This document shows positions 1-5,326 of a stretch of DNA of 5,326 nucleotides, piece by piece. The notes below the pieces were generated by a model. The model did no database searches. It was not told the origin of the DNA and saw only the letters and a program-made list of their open reading frames with translations. Source of the stretch: Burkholderiales bacterium (lineage in GTDB: Bacteria > Pseudomonadota > Gammaproteobacteria > Burkholderiales > Burkholderiaceae_C); assembly GCA_947462175.1 (NCBI GenBank), contig CANHOE010000207.1, positions 1 to 5,326 of the forward strand. Reading direction: 5' to 3'. The position numbers were made by a program, and so were the translations under genes. The number at the start of each line of letters is the position of its first letter. The first letter of the stretch is position 1.

Positions 1-141
1 CAGGTGCTGGCCTATGTCTACCAGCTGCGTGCCGCGATGAGTGGCCGCGGCGCGATGCCAGGCGACTTGCCGGAACTGGTGGTGCCTCCGGAGCTTGATC
101 CTCACAACGCGCCGAAGGAAAACGTCGTCGATTTGGCGTGA
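1..141 (+). CDS. flhB: FlhB, flagellar export apparatus switch protein (C-terminal end only)
   Basis: Frame 1 is open from the window edge to a TGA at 139-141, giving the last 46 residues: it opens with QVLAYVYQLRAAM and ends in a tail containing VPPELDPHN. The VLAYVYQLR segment followed by a proline-rich tail with PPELDP is how FlhB proteins end, after the autocleavage (NPTH) domain, which lies upstream of this window. FlhB is an inner-membrane component of the flagellar type III export gate; by family knowledge its cytoplasmic domain switches export from rod/hook to filament substrates. The position immediately before flhA matches the common flhB-flhA order. The tail itself is poorly conserved, so identification rests on the short YVYQLR stretch and on the neighbour. 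The start and catalytic domain cannot be seen. Confidence 0.88.
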   Translation, partial: QVLAYVYQLRAAMSGRGAMPGDLPELVVPPELDPHNAPKENVVDLA

Positions 142-145
142 TGCT

Positions 146-272
146 GCCGAGGCCGCGGGGTGACCGCCTCCGCTCGTGTCCCCCGGGCCGGTTTACCGCA
201 CGGCTGATTCGAATCGAGTGGATCCGGCCCTCCTCCTTTACCTCGCTACGCCGGTCACCCCGCGCCCTCGGC
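146..272 (+). repeat. Core-plus-variable-arm inverted-repeat element, copy 1
   Basis: The outer arms at 146-166 and 252-272 are 21 bases each and complementary except for one mismatch (153 against 265). Inside lies a core seen again in copy 2: TGTCCCCCGGGCC at 177-189, then a segment starting GGCCCTCCTCCTTTAC at 226-247. An inner 7-bp stem (GGGCCGG at 185-191 with CCGGCCC at 224-230) closes a 32-base loop holding the palindrome GATTCGAATC (206-215). The arms bear no resemblance to those of copy 2, whereas the core does. Strand is given by the orientation of the CTCCTCCTTTAC segment. There is no T-run after the outer stem, so it is not a typical intrinsic terminator. It may be a lineage-specific dispersed repeat; one window cannot show copy number. 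Confidence 0.85.
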
Positions 273-329
273 CGCGGCACTGTGGTGGCAGGCGGAGGCG
301 TCAAACCCCGCCCGCTTCGGTGATGGCAA

Positions 330-432
330 GAGCGCTGCGGCGAGCCGCTGTGTGGAGTGAAGTAAAGGAGGAGGGCCCATCTTTTCGGGCCCGGGGGACA
401 TGAACGCAACACAGCGGCTCGCCGCAGCGCTC
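330..432 (-). repeat. Core-plus-variable-arm inverted-repeat element, copy 2
   Basis: The outer arms at 330-353 and 409-432 form a perfect 24-bp inverted repeat around 55 bases. On the minus strand the interior reads TGTCCCCCGGGCC (400-388), an inner hairpin with GGGCCC arms (387-392 and 373-378) around an 8-base loop, then GGCCCTCCTCCTTTAC and its continuation (377-356). The last segment matches copy 1 at 20 of 22 positions and the first at 13 of 13. The loop (8 versus 32 bases) and the arms differ between copies, yet each copy's arms are self-complementary. Each arm also contains a small hairpin of its own (GCGGC-GA-GCCGC). The element lies within an operon on the sense side of flhA, and in mRNA it would form a long, very stable duplex. 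Confidence 0.88.
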
Positions 433-579
433 ATGTATTGAAAGATTGAACGCAGCAGCCCGGAACTGCATGCCCTTCACCCCCCTTATCCGCCTCAAGT
501 TTTGGCGAGGCATCGGAACAATCCCAAAGCATCAACCGACGCTTTTCATGTCCGCATATCTCCTCCCCAAACGGCCGTT

Positions 580-600
580 GAAGGTCACCTTCAAGGTGAT
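580..600 (+). promoter_or_regulatory. flhA ribosome binding site inside overlapping palindromes
   Basis: AAGGTG at 593-598 sits 8 bases before ATG 607 and supports that start over longer upstream extensions of the frame. The same bases form the right half of the palindrome TCACCTTCAAGGTGA (585-599), whose left half also belongs to a second palindrome, GAAGGTCACCTTC (580-592). The two foldings are mutually exclusive, and one of them pairs the Shine-Dalgarno bases. Whether this regulates translation is inference; the stems are only about 5-6 bp. Confidence 0.55.
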
Positions 601-606
601 TTCACG

Positions 607-2691
607 ATGAACTCGTTCCAGCAAGTGAAAGCCTGGCTGGGCCCGAACGCTACCGCGATCCGCGCGCTGATGGCGCCGCTGTTCATCGTGATGGTGCTGT
701 CGATGATGGTGCTGCCGCTGCCGCCATTCGCACTCGACCTGTTGTTCACCTTCAACATCGCGATGGCGCTGATGGTGATGATGGTCGCGGCCTACATGGT
801 CAAGCCACTCGACTTTGCCGCCTTCCCGACGGTGATCCTGCTCACCACGCTGCTGCGTCTGTCCTTGAACGTGGCCTCGACACGCGTTGTGCTGCTCGAA
901 GGCCACACGGGTCCGGGGGCGGCCGGTGCAGTGATCGAATCTTTCGGCCACTTCCTGATTGGCGGTAATTTCGCCGTCGGTCTGATCGTCTTCGCGATCC
1001 TGGTGGTGATCAACTTCATCGTGGTGACCAAGGGCGCCGAGCGGATTGCCGAAGTCGGCGCGCGCTTCACCCTGGATGCGATGCCCGGCAAGCAGATGGC
1101 AATCGATGCCGATCTGAACGCGGGCCTGATCGACGAAAAGGAAGCCAAGCGCCGCCGCGCCGAAGTCGGAGACGAGGCGGAGTTCTTCGGTTCGATGGAC
1201 GGTGCCAGCAAGTTCGTCCGTGGGGATGCGATCGCTGGCCTGATGATCCTGTTCATCAACATCATCGGCGGCTTCATCATCGGTGTTGCGCAGCACGGCC
1301 TGTCGGCTGGCCAGGCGGCTGACAGCTACATCGTTCTCGCCGTTGGCGATGCGCTGGTCGCGCAGATTCCGGGTCTGTTGATCTCGGTGGCCGCCGCGAT
1401 GGTCGTCTCACGCGTCGGCAAGGGCAATGACGTCGGCACCCAGATTGCCGCGCAGATGTTCAGCTCGCCGCGCGCACTCGCCATCACCGCTGGCGTCATC
1501 GGCACGCTGGGGCTGATACCGGGCATGCCCCACATGGTGTTCATCCTGATCGCCTCCGGCCTCGGCTATGCGGCCTATTGGATGCGTGAGCGAGATCGCA
1601 TCGCCCGCGAAGCACCACCGCCGTCCGCTGCCTTGACGCCAGAACCCAACGCCGAGGCGAGCTGGGACGACCTGTTGCCGATCGACACGCTGGGCCTGGA
1701 AGTGGGCTACCGGCTGATTTCGCTGGTCGACAAGGCGCGCGAAGGCGACCTGCTGGCGCGCATCAAGGGTGTGCGGCGCAAGTTCGCACAGGACGTCGGT
1801 TTTCTGCCGCCACCGGTGCACATCCGCGACAACCTGGAGCTCAAGCCCAGCATGTATCGGCTGACGCTGCGCGGCGCGGTGGTGGGCGAGGGCGAGGCCT
1901 TCCCTGGCATGTGGCTGGCCATCAACCCCGGTGGCGCCAGCACGCAGCTGATCGGCACCCGCACCACCGACCCGGCATTCGGACTGCCTGCGGTGTGGAT
2001 TGAGGATCGTCAGCGCGAGTCAGCCCAAATGAGTGGATTTACGGTCGTTGATTGCTCGACTGTCGTGGCGACCCATCTTTCACACTTGATGCAACTCCAC
2101 GCTGCCAAGTTGTTGGGTCGTGTGGAGGTCCAGCAATTGGTCGAACACGTGACCAAGCTGGCCCCCAAGATGATCGAGGACGTGGTGCCCAAAATGGTCG
2201 CGATACCGGCTCTGCAAAAAGTTCTCCAGCTCCTGCTGGAAGAAGGCGTGCACATCCGAGACATGCGCTCCATCGTCGAGAGCCTGGCCGAGAACGCCTC
2301 CACTGTCACCGACCCGGCCGAACTGGCCCGCCGCATCCGCGTTCATCTGGCGCCGTCCATCGTCCAGCAGATCTATGGCCCGAGCAAGGAGCTCGACGTC
2401 ATCGCCCTGGAGCCAGAACTGGAGCGCATGGTCGCGCAGGCCCTCAACTCGCCACACGGTGCCGCCCTGGACCCCGGCGTGGCCGATACCTTGACCCGCC
2501 ACGCCGCCGATTCGGCCAAGCGCCAGGAAGACCTGGGGCTGCCCGCCTGCCTGCTGGTGCCAGACGCGATCCGCGCACCGATGGCCCGTCTGCTCAAGCG
2601 CGCCGCGCCGCGCATGCGCGTGTTGGCCCACAGCGAAATTCCTGAAACCCATTCGATCCGCATCGGGTCAGTCATCGGAGGCACCGCATGA
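607..2691 (+). CDS. flhA: FlhA, flagellar type III export gate and chaperone platform
   Basis: Encodes 694 residues, about the usual length for FlhA (692 in E. coli). Residues 1-326 form the membrane domain with several hydrophobic segments (for example about 19-38, 42-63, 117-140, 207-230, 241-268, 296-325). The FHIPEP family signature is plain: RLSLNVASTRVVL at 84-96 and RIAEVGARFTLDAMPGKQM at 146-164, followed by IDADLNAGLID. FVRGDAIAG (203-211) carries Asp207, which by alignment in my head corresponds to the Asp208 implicated in proton coupling in Salmonella FlhA. A charged, proline-rich linker (about 327-355) leads to the cytoplasmic domain (about 356-694) that docks export chaperones. 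ATG 607 is chosen because AAGGTG lies 8 bases upstream and the protein then begins like other FlhA proteins; the frame stays open upstream to a TTG at 502, but that extension looks non-native. The stop overlaps the flhF start by 4 bases. Codons at 1981-2240 are less GC-rich at third positions than the rest. Confidence 0.98.
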   Translation: MNSFQQVKAWLGPNATAIRALMAPLFIVMVLSMMVLPLPPFALDLLFTFNIAMALMVMMVAAYMVKPLDFAAFPTVILLTTLLRLSLNVASTRVVLLEGHTGPGAAGAVIESFGHFLIGGNFAVGLIVFAILVVINFIVVTKGAERIAEVGARFTLDAMPGKQMAIDADLNAGLIDEKEAKRRRAEVGDEAEFFGSMDGASKFVRGDAIAGLMILFINIIGGFIIGVAQHGLSAGQAADSYIVLAVGDALVAQIPGLLISVAAAMVVSRVGKGNDVGTQIAAQMFSSPRALAITAGVIGTLGLIPGMPHMVFILIASGLGYAAYWMRERDRIAREAPPPSAALTPEPNAEASWDDLLPIDTLGLEVGYRLISLVDKAREGDLLARIKGVRRKFAQDVGFLPPPVHIRDNLELKPSMYRLTLRGAVVGEGEAFPGMWLAINPGGASTQLIGTRTTDPAFGLPAVWIEDRQRESAQMSGFTVVDCSTVVATHLSHLMQLHAAKLLGRVEVQQLVEHVTKLAPKMIEDVVPKMVAIPALQKVLQLLLEEGVHIRDMRSIVESLAENASTVTDPAELARRIRVHLAPSIVQQIYGPSKELDVIALEPELERMVAQALNSPHGAALDPGVADTLTRHAADSAKRQEDLGLPACLLVPDAIRAPMARLLKRAAPRMRVLAHSEIPETHSIRIGSVIGGTA

Positions 2692-4346
2692 ACGTCAAAC
2701 GCTTCACCGCGCGCACATCGCGCGAAGCCCTGGCCCTGGTGCGGCAGGCACTGGGCGAGGACGCGGTTGTGCTGTCCACCAAGCCGTGCGGCGAAGGCGT
2801 CGAAGTGGTCGCGATGGCCCCGGAGAGCATGGCCCAGATCGAGCGCATGGCGACAGCAGCCGCTCCCGCCAGCGTTCCCGACACCCGGGCAACCGCCTCG
2901 AAATCAGGCCCGGGTCGCCCCGGCGTGGCGAGAACGCAGCCGGCCAGGGCCGATGCCGTCGCCACGGCTGCAACCGAATCGGTCGACGACGACATCGAGC
3001 GTCTGTCGATGAGTACGCTGTCGTTCCAGGACTATGTGCGTGACCGCATGCTCAAGCGCCGCCAGGTTGCGCTGCAGGCCGAGTCGGCTGCCGCACGCGC
3101 TGCAACGCCCGTCGCCGATGTCCCGGCCGGCCCGCTCGCGACGCGAATGGCCGATGCGCCAGTCGCACGCCCTGCTGTCGCGATGAAGCGTTCGCAGGTC
3201 GCCGCGCCTGCCAAGGCGTCACCCGGACATGCACCGGTGCTGGGCGCGCTGCACGGCGCTTCGACGTCGATGGGCATTGACACCACGCTGTCTCTGCACG
3301 AGCCACCCGTGCTGCGCGAAGAAGTGATCGTGCGCGAGCCCGTTGCTCCTGCGCCGGCCGCCGTCGAAGCCAGTGTGACCCGCCGCGACCAGCAGGACAT
3401 GATGAACGAGCTGCGCAGCATGAAGGGCATGATCGAAGAACGCTTCGGCGCCTTGGCCTTCATGGAAAAGCTGCAGCGCCAGCCCGCGCAGGCAAGGCTG
3501 ACGCAGAAGCTGATCGACTGCGGCTTCTCGCCGGCGCTGATCCGCAAGCTGGCTGAAGGCATGGGCCCCGAAGTCACCGACGAAATGGCCTGGGCGGCCG
3601 GTGTGCTCGAGCGCAATCTGCAAAGCGCCGACCGCGAACCGCCCTTGGAAGACCAGGGCGGTGTCTATGCGCTGGTCGGGGCCACCGGCGTTGGCAAGAC
3701 CACCACCACTGCCAAGCTGGCCGCTGCCTTTGCGACTCGCTACGGTGCATCGCACCTGGGACTGATCACGCTCGACGCCTATCGCGTCGGCGCTCACGAG
3801 CAGCTGCGTGCCTATGGCCGGATCCTCGGTGTGCCCGTGCACACCGCGCATGACCGTGCATCGCTGGAAGACCTGCTTGATCTGTTGTCGGCGAAGAAGA
3901 TGGTGTTGATCGACACCGCCGGGATGGCTCAGCGTGACACGCGAACCCGTGAACTGCTGGACATGCTGGGTCACCGCTCGATTCACAAGCTGCTGGTGGT
4001 CAACTCGGCCGCGCAGGGCGAGACGATCGAGGACGTGCTGATCTCCTACCGGGCAAACACCTGCCGCGGCGTGGTGCTGTCGAAGATGGACGAAGCGGTG
4101 AAGCTGGGTCCGGCGCTCGATGCGTTGATCCGCCACAAGCTCACTGTGCTGGGCGTGGCCAACGGCCAGCGCGTTCCTGAAGACTGGCACCGGTTGTCGT
4201 CGAACGCACTGATGCACCGCGCCTTGCGTCCGACCATCGCCACGGCCTACCGGATGGATTCGAGCGAAGTGAACCTGATCTTCGCCGCGCCGCAGCATCA
4301 GTCTCACGCAGTGCCGCCGCACGCCGCGCTGATGGCACACGCCTGA
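2688..4346 (+). CDS. flhF: FlhF, SRP-family GTPase that positions flagella
   Basis: Encodes 552 residues. The N-terminus (MNVKRFTARTSREALALVR) is the FlhF B-domain. A long Ala/Pro-rich stretch of low complexity (about 55-230) follows, then a helical N-domain (about 235-315) and the GTPase (NG) domain. GTPase motifs: P-loop GATGVGKT (331-338), DAYRVGAHEQL (363-373), G3 DTAGM (409-413), G4 SKMDEA (465-470, in place of the usual TKxDE), and LGVANGQRVPED (488-499) for G5. FlhF dimerises with GTP at the membrane and directs the first flagellar components to the cell pole; FlhG stimulates its GTPase (family knowledge). GGAGG at 2677-2681 lies 6 bases before the ATG, which overlaps the flhA stop as ATGA. 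A short Ala/His-rich tail follows the NG domain after SSEVNLIFA. Its TGA shares one base with the next start, so coupling with the FlhG-like partner is expected. Confidence 0.97.
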   Translation: MNVKRFTARTSREALALVRQALGEDAVVLSTKPCGEGVEVVAMAPESMAQIERMATAAAPASVPDTRATASKSGPGRPGVARTQPARADAVATAATESVDDDIERLSMSTLSFQDYVRDRMLKRRQVALQAESAAARAATPVADVPAGPLATRMADAPVARPAVAMKRSQVAAPAKASPGHAPVLGALHGASTSMGIDTTLSLHEPPVLREEVIVREPVAPAPAAVEASVTRRDQQDMMNELRSMKGMIEERFGALAFMEKLQRQPAQARLTQKLIDCGFSPALIRKLAEGMGPEVTDEMAWAAGVLERNLQSADREPPLEDQGGVYALVGATGVGKTTTTAKLAAAFATRYGASHLGLITLDAYRVGAHEQLRAYGRILGVPVHTAHDRASLEDLLDLLSAKKMVLIDTAGMAQRDTRTRELLDMLGHRSIHKLLVVNSAAQGETIEDVLISYRANTCRGVVLSKMDEAVKLGPALDALIRHKLTVLGVANGQRVPEDWHRLSSNALMHRALRPTIATAYRMDSSEVNLIFAAPQHQSHAVPPHAALMAHA

Positions 4347-5173
4347 TGGCCGCCCCGTTCCCGTCCAACCAGCCGTTTCCTGCGATGACGACCACGTTTC
4401 CCTCCTCGATGCCGCTCGACCAGGCCGATGGCCTGCGCCGCCTGTTTGCCCATGCGCAGGTCCGCTTCGTGCCGGTGGTGTCGAATCCCCACATGGCCTT
4501 CGGTGGCGTGATGCTCGAACGGCTGTGCAGCGGTTTCGCAGAGCAGGGTTGCCACACGCTGGTGATCGACGCTGGCGAGAATGCGCCGGAGCCCCATGAG
4601 ATGGCGCAGGTCGAACTGGCCGAATCCATCGAAACACTGTCGCACGAGGTGTCTTACCTCGCCGCGCGCGGCCTGCCGCTGCGATACGTCGACGCACAGG
4701 GGTCCACCGCCGGATTCCTGGATGCCGTGGCCTGTGCGGCGCCCGGCGTTGATGTGGTGCTGGTGCACGCCAGTGCCACCGACCTGTGTCGCCTGTTCAT
4801 GCGGGGTGAGTCCCTGACCCGACCGCGCCCGCTGCTACTCGCTGACGATCGCCCTGTCAGCGTCACGCATGCTTATGCGGCGATGAAGCTGCTGACACAG
4901 CGTGGCGGTCTGCTGGTGCACGACCTGTTGCTGAGCGCCGCGCCAAGCTCGCCACGCGCAGAGCGCATCGCGATGCAGATCGCAACCTGCGCCGACGATT
5001 TCCTGGGGGCCGTGCTGCGCGACTGGATGCAAGTCGATCCGGCCAGCGACCCCCGCGCCGCATCGACATCCGCACTGCGCCGTTGGGTCCGAGACACCCT
5101 TCAACCTGCGGTCGCTGAACTGGCCTCGCCTCGCCTCGCCGTGGCCGCGCCCGCTCTTCACGCGCTGAACTGA
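4346..5173 (+). CDS. flhG: FlhG/FleN-like MinD-family protein with a degenerate ATP-binding site
   Basis: Encodes 275 residues if translation starts at ATG 4346 in the TGATG junction with flhF. No Shine-Dalgarno is visible there or before the in-frame ATGs at 4385 and 4409, so coupled re-initiation is likely and the exact start is uncertain. Family evidence: DQADGLRRL (25-33), the FlhG motif that activates FlhF GTPase; LVIDAGE (72-78) at the place of the MinD LLxDAD strand; RPVSVTHAYAAMKLL (169-183), matching the FlhG PTSxTDAYALIKLL region; and a C-terminal part with DDFLGAVLRDWMQVDP (217-232). What is missing is striking. The Walker A loop, normally a KGGVGKT sequence, reads VVSNPHMAFGGVML (44-57) with no lysine, and the later DTPAG-type segment reads VVLVHASAT (137-145) with His in place of Asp. 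It may therefore bind nucleotide poorly or not at all. FlhG normally limits flagellar number through FlhF and the FleQ-type regulator; here only the FlhF contact is supported by motif. Confidence 0.85.
   Translation: MAAPFPSNQPFPAMTTTFPSSMPLDQADGLRRLFAHAQVRFVPVVSNPHMAFGGVMLERLCSGFAEQGCHTLVIDAGENAPEPHEMAQVELAESIETLSHEVSYLAARGLPLRYVDAQGSTAGFLDAVACAAPGVDVVLVHASATDLCRLFMRGESLTRPRPLLLADDRPVSVTHAYAAMKLLTQRGGLLVHDLLLSAAPSSPRAERIAMQIATCADDFLGAVLRDWMQVDPASDPRAASTSALRRWVRDTLQPAVAELASPRLAVAAPALHALN
5123..5140 (+). repeat. Short tandem repeat of GCCTC, 3.6 copies
   Basis: GCCTC occurs at 5123-5127, 5128-5132 and 5133-5137, followed by GCC. It lies within the last codons of the flhG-like gene. A slippage of one unit would shift the frame, but only the last dozen or so poorly conserved residues would change, so little functional effect is expected. 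Confidence 0.5.
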
Positions 5174-5190
5174 ATCTCTGGAGCCGAACC

Positions 5191-5326
5191 ATGTCCACGT
5201 ACACCGCCAAAGGACAGCTCGACAACACGTCGATGCTCAAGCAGTACAGCCCGCTGGTGCGACGCCTTGCGCACCAGATGATCGCCAAGTTGCCCGCCAA
5301 CGTCGAACTCGACGACCTGATCCAGG
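5191..5326 (+). CDS. fliA: FliA, flagellar sigma factor sigma-28 (N-terminal end only)
   Basis: An open frame runs from ATG 5191 to the window edge, giving 45 residues: MSTYTAKGQLDN, then LKQYSPLVRRLAHQMIAKL and ending VELDDLIQ. The stretch YxPLVRRLAHxMxxKLPxxVELDDLIQ is the start of sigma region 2 as found in FliA-type sigma-70 family proteins. FliA directs RNA polymerase to late flagellar (filament, motor, chemotaxis) promoters and is held by the anti-sigma factor FlgM until the hook is complete (family knowledge). CTGGAG at 5178-5183 is 7 bases upstream of the ATG and supports this start. It follows the flhG-like gene by 17 bases, so it probably shares its transcript. The -10 and -35 recognition regions lie beyond the window. 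Confidence 0.95.
   Translation, partial: MSTYTAKGQLDNTSMLKQYSPLVRRLAHQMIAKLPANVELDDLIQ

Larger units (their letters stand above)
142..606. other. flhB-flhA intergenic region, 465 bases, largely repeat-derived
   Basis: No convincing protein gene lies here. Short reading frames exist on both strands, but they are low-complexity Arg/Pro translations of GC-rich repeats, with no start supported by a normally spaced ribosome binding site. Content in order: a long-armed inverted repeat (146-272), a 57-base spacer, a second such repeat in the opposite orientation (330-432), then a less structured leader (433-606) ending at the flhA ribosome binding site. I looked for sigma-54 (GG-N10-GC), sigma-28 and sigma-70 promoters and found none with acceptable elements and spacing. 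The gap contrasts with the overlapping or near-abutting junctions downstream, which suggests it was enlarged by the repeat elements. Confidence 0.8.

Noticed and set aside
146..272. Intrinsic terminator after flhB
   Set aside because: The stem is long and GC-rich, but the loop is 85 bases and no T-run follows on the + strand; the shared core with copy 2 fits a repeat element better.
134..300. Sigma-54-like GG...GC pairs (around 135-147 and 286-297)
   Set aside because: The GG to GC spacing is 9 bases rather than the required 10, and the flanking bases do not match TGGCAC/TTGCW.
146..432. CRISPR array or attC/integron-type site
   Set aside because: There are only two copies, in opposite orientation, with different outer arms and no regular spacers; no integrase or cas gene is present.
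495..520. Possible sigma-28 promoter (TCAAGTTT at 495-502)
   Set aside because: The -35-like half is good, but the best GCCGATAA-like match follows after only about 7 bases instead of about 11, and nothing fits at the correct spacing.
502..606. In-frame extension of flhA upstream to a TTG at 502
   Set aside because: The extra 35 residues are not FlhA-like, the TTG has no ribosome binding site, and ATG 607 has AAGGTG at good spacing.
2052..2645. Alternative + strand open frame within flhA
   Set aside because: Overlaps the unmistakable FlhA cytoplasmic domain in another frame; composition is Arg/Pro/Gly-rich, typical of an out-of-frame GC-rich reading.
3219..4697. Long minus-strand open frame opposite flhF and the flhG-like gene
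   Set aside because: This is a shadow caused by high GC and codon bias. The translation is Arg/His/Gln-rich without domains, while the + strand encodes clear FlhF GTPase motifs.
5123..5140. GCCTC tandem repeat as a phase-variation switch
   Set aside because: At only 3.6 units slippage would be rare, and it would change only the final poorly conserved residues of the flhG-like protein.

Overview
The window is a GC-rich stretch of a flagellar operon from a proteobacterium, with every gene on the + strand in the order flhB (3' end only), flhA, flhF, flhG-like, fliA (5' end only). The gene order, the look of the FliA N-terminus (YTAKGQLDN...LVRRLAHQMIAKLP) and the FlhB tail (PPELDPHN) suggest a betaproteobacterium, probably Burkholderiales close to Comamonadaceae. 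That placement rests on my memory of these protein families, not on a search.

Layout. Positions 1-141 hold the last 46 codons of flhB. Positions 142-606 are a 465-base gap in the operon, unusually large beside the 1-17 base junctions downstream. Most of it is taken by two long-armed inverted-repeat elements (146-272 and 330-432). They share a conserved core but have unrelated self-complementary arms, and they lie in opposite orientation. The rest of the gap is a leader ending in a ribosome binding site embedded in overlapping small palindromes. flhA (607-2691), flhF (2688-4346) and the flhG-like gene (4346-5173) overlap by 4 and 1 bases, so they are very likely co-transcribed and translationally coupled. 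fliA begins 17 bases later with its own ribosome binding site and runs off the window.

How the genes work together. FlhB and FlhA are core parts of the flagellar type III export apparatus: FlhB switches substrate class, and FlhA is the proton-coupled export channel and chaperone docking platform. FlhF is an SRP-type GTPase that sets where (usually at the pole) flagella are built. FlhG/FleN normally limits their number by acting on FlhF. FliA is sigma-28, which turns on late flagellar genes after the hook is complete.

Two things stand out. First, the FlhG-like protein keeps the N-terminal DQAxGLRRL motif used to stimulate FlhF GTPase, but its Walker A loop has lost the KGGVGKT residues and a later Walker Asp is replaced by His, so it looks like a pseudo-ATPase. 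Second, the pair of core-plus-variable-arm repeats between flhB and flhA is not explained by any gene, and could be a mobile repeat family or an RNA-processing or attenuation element.
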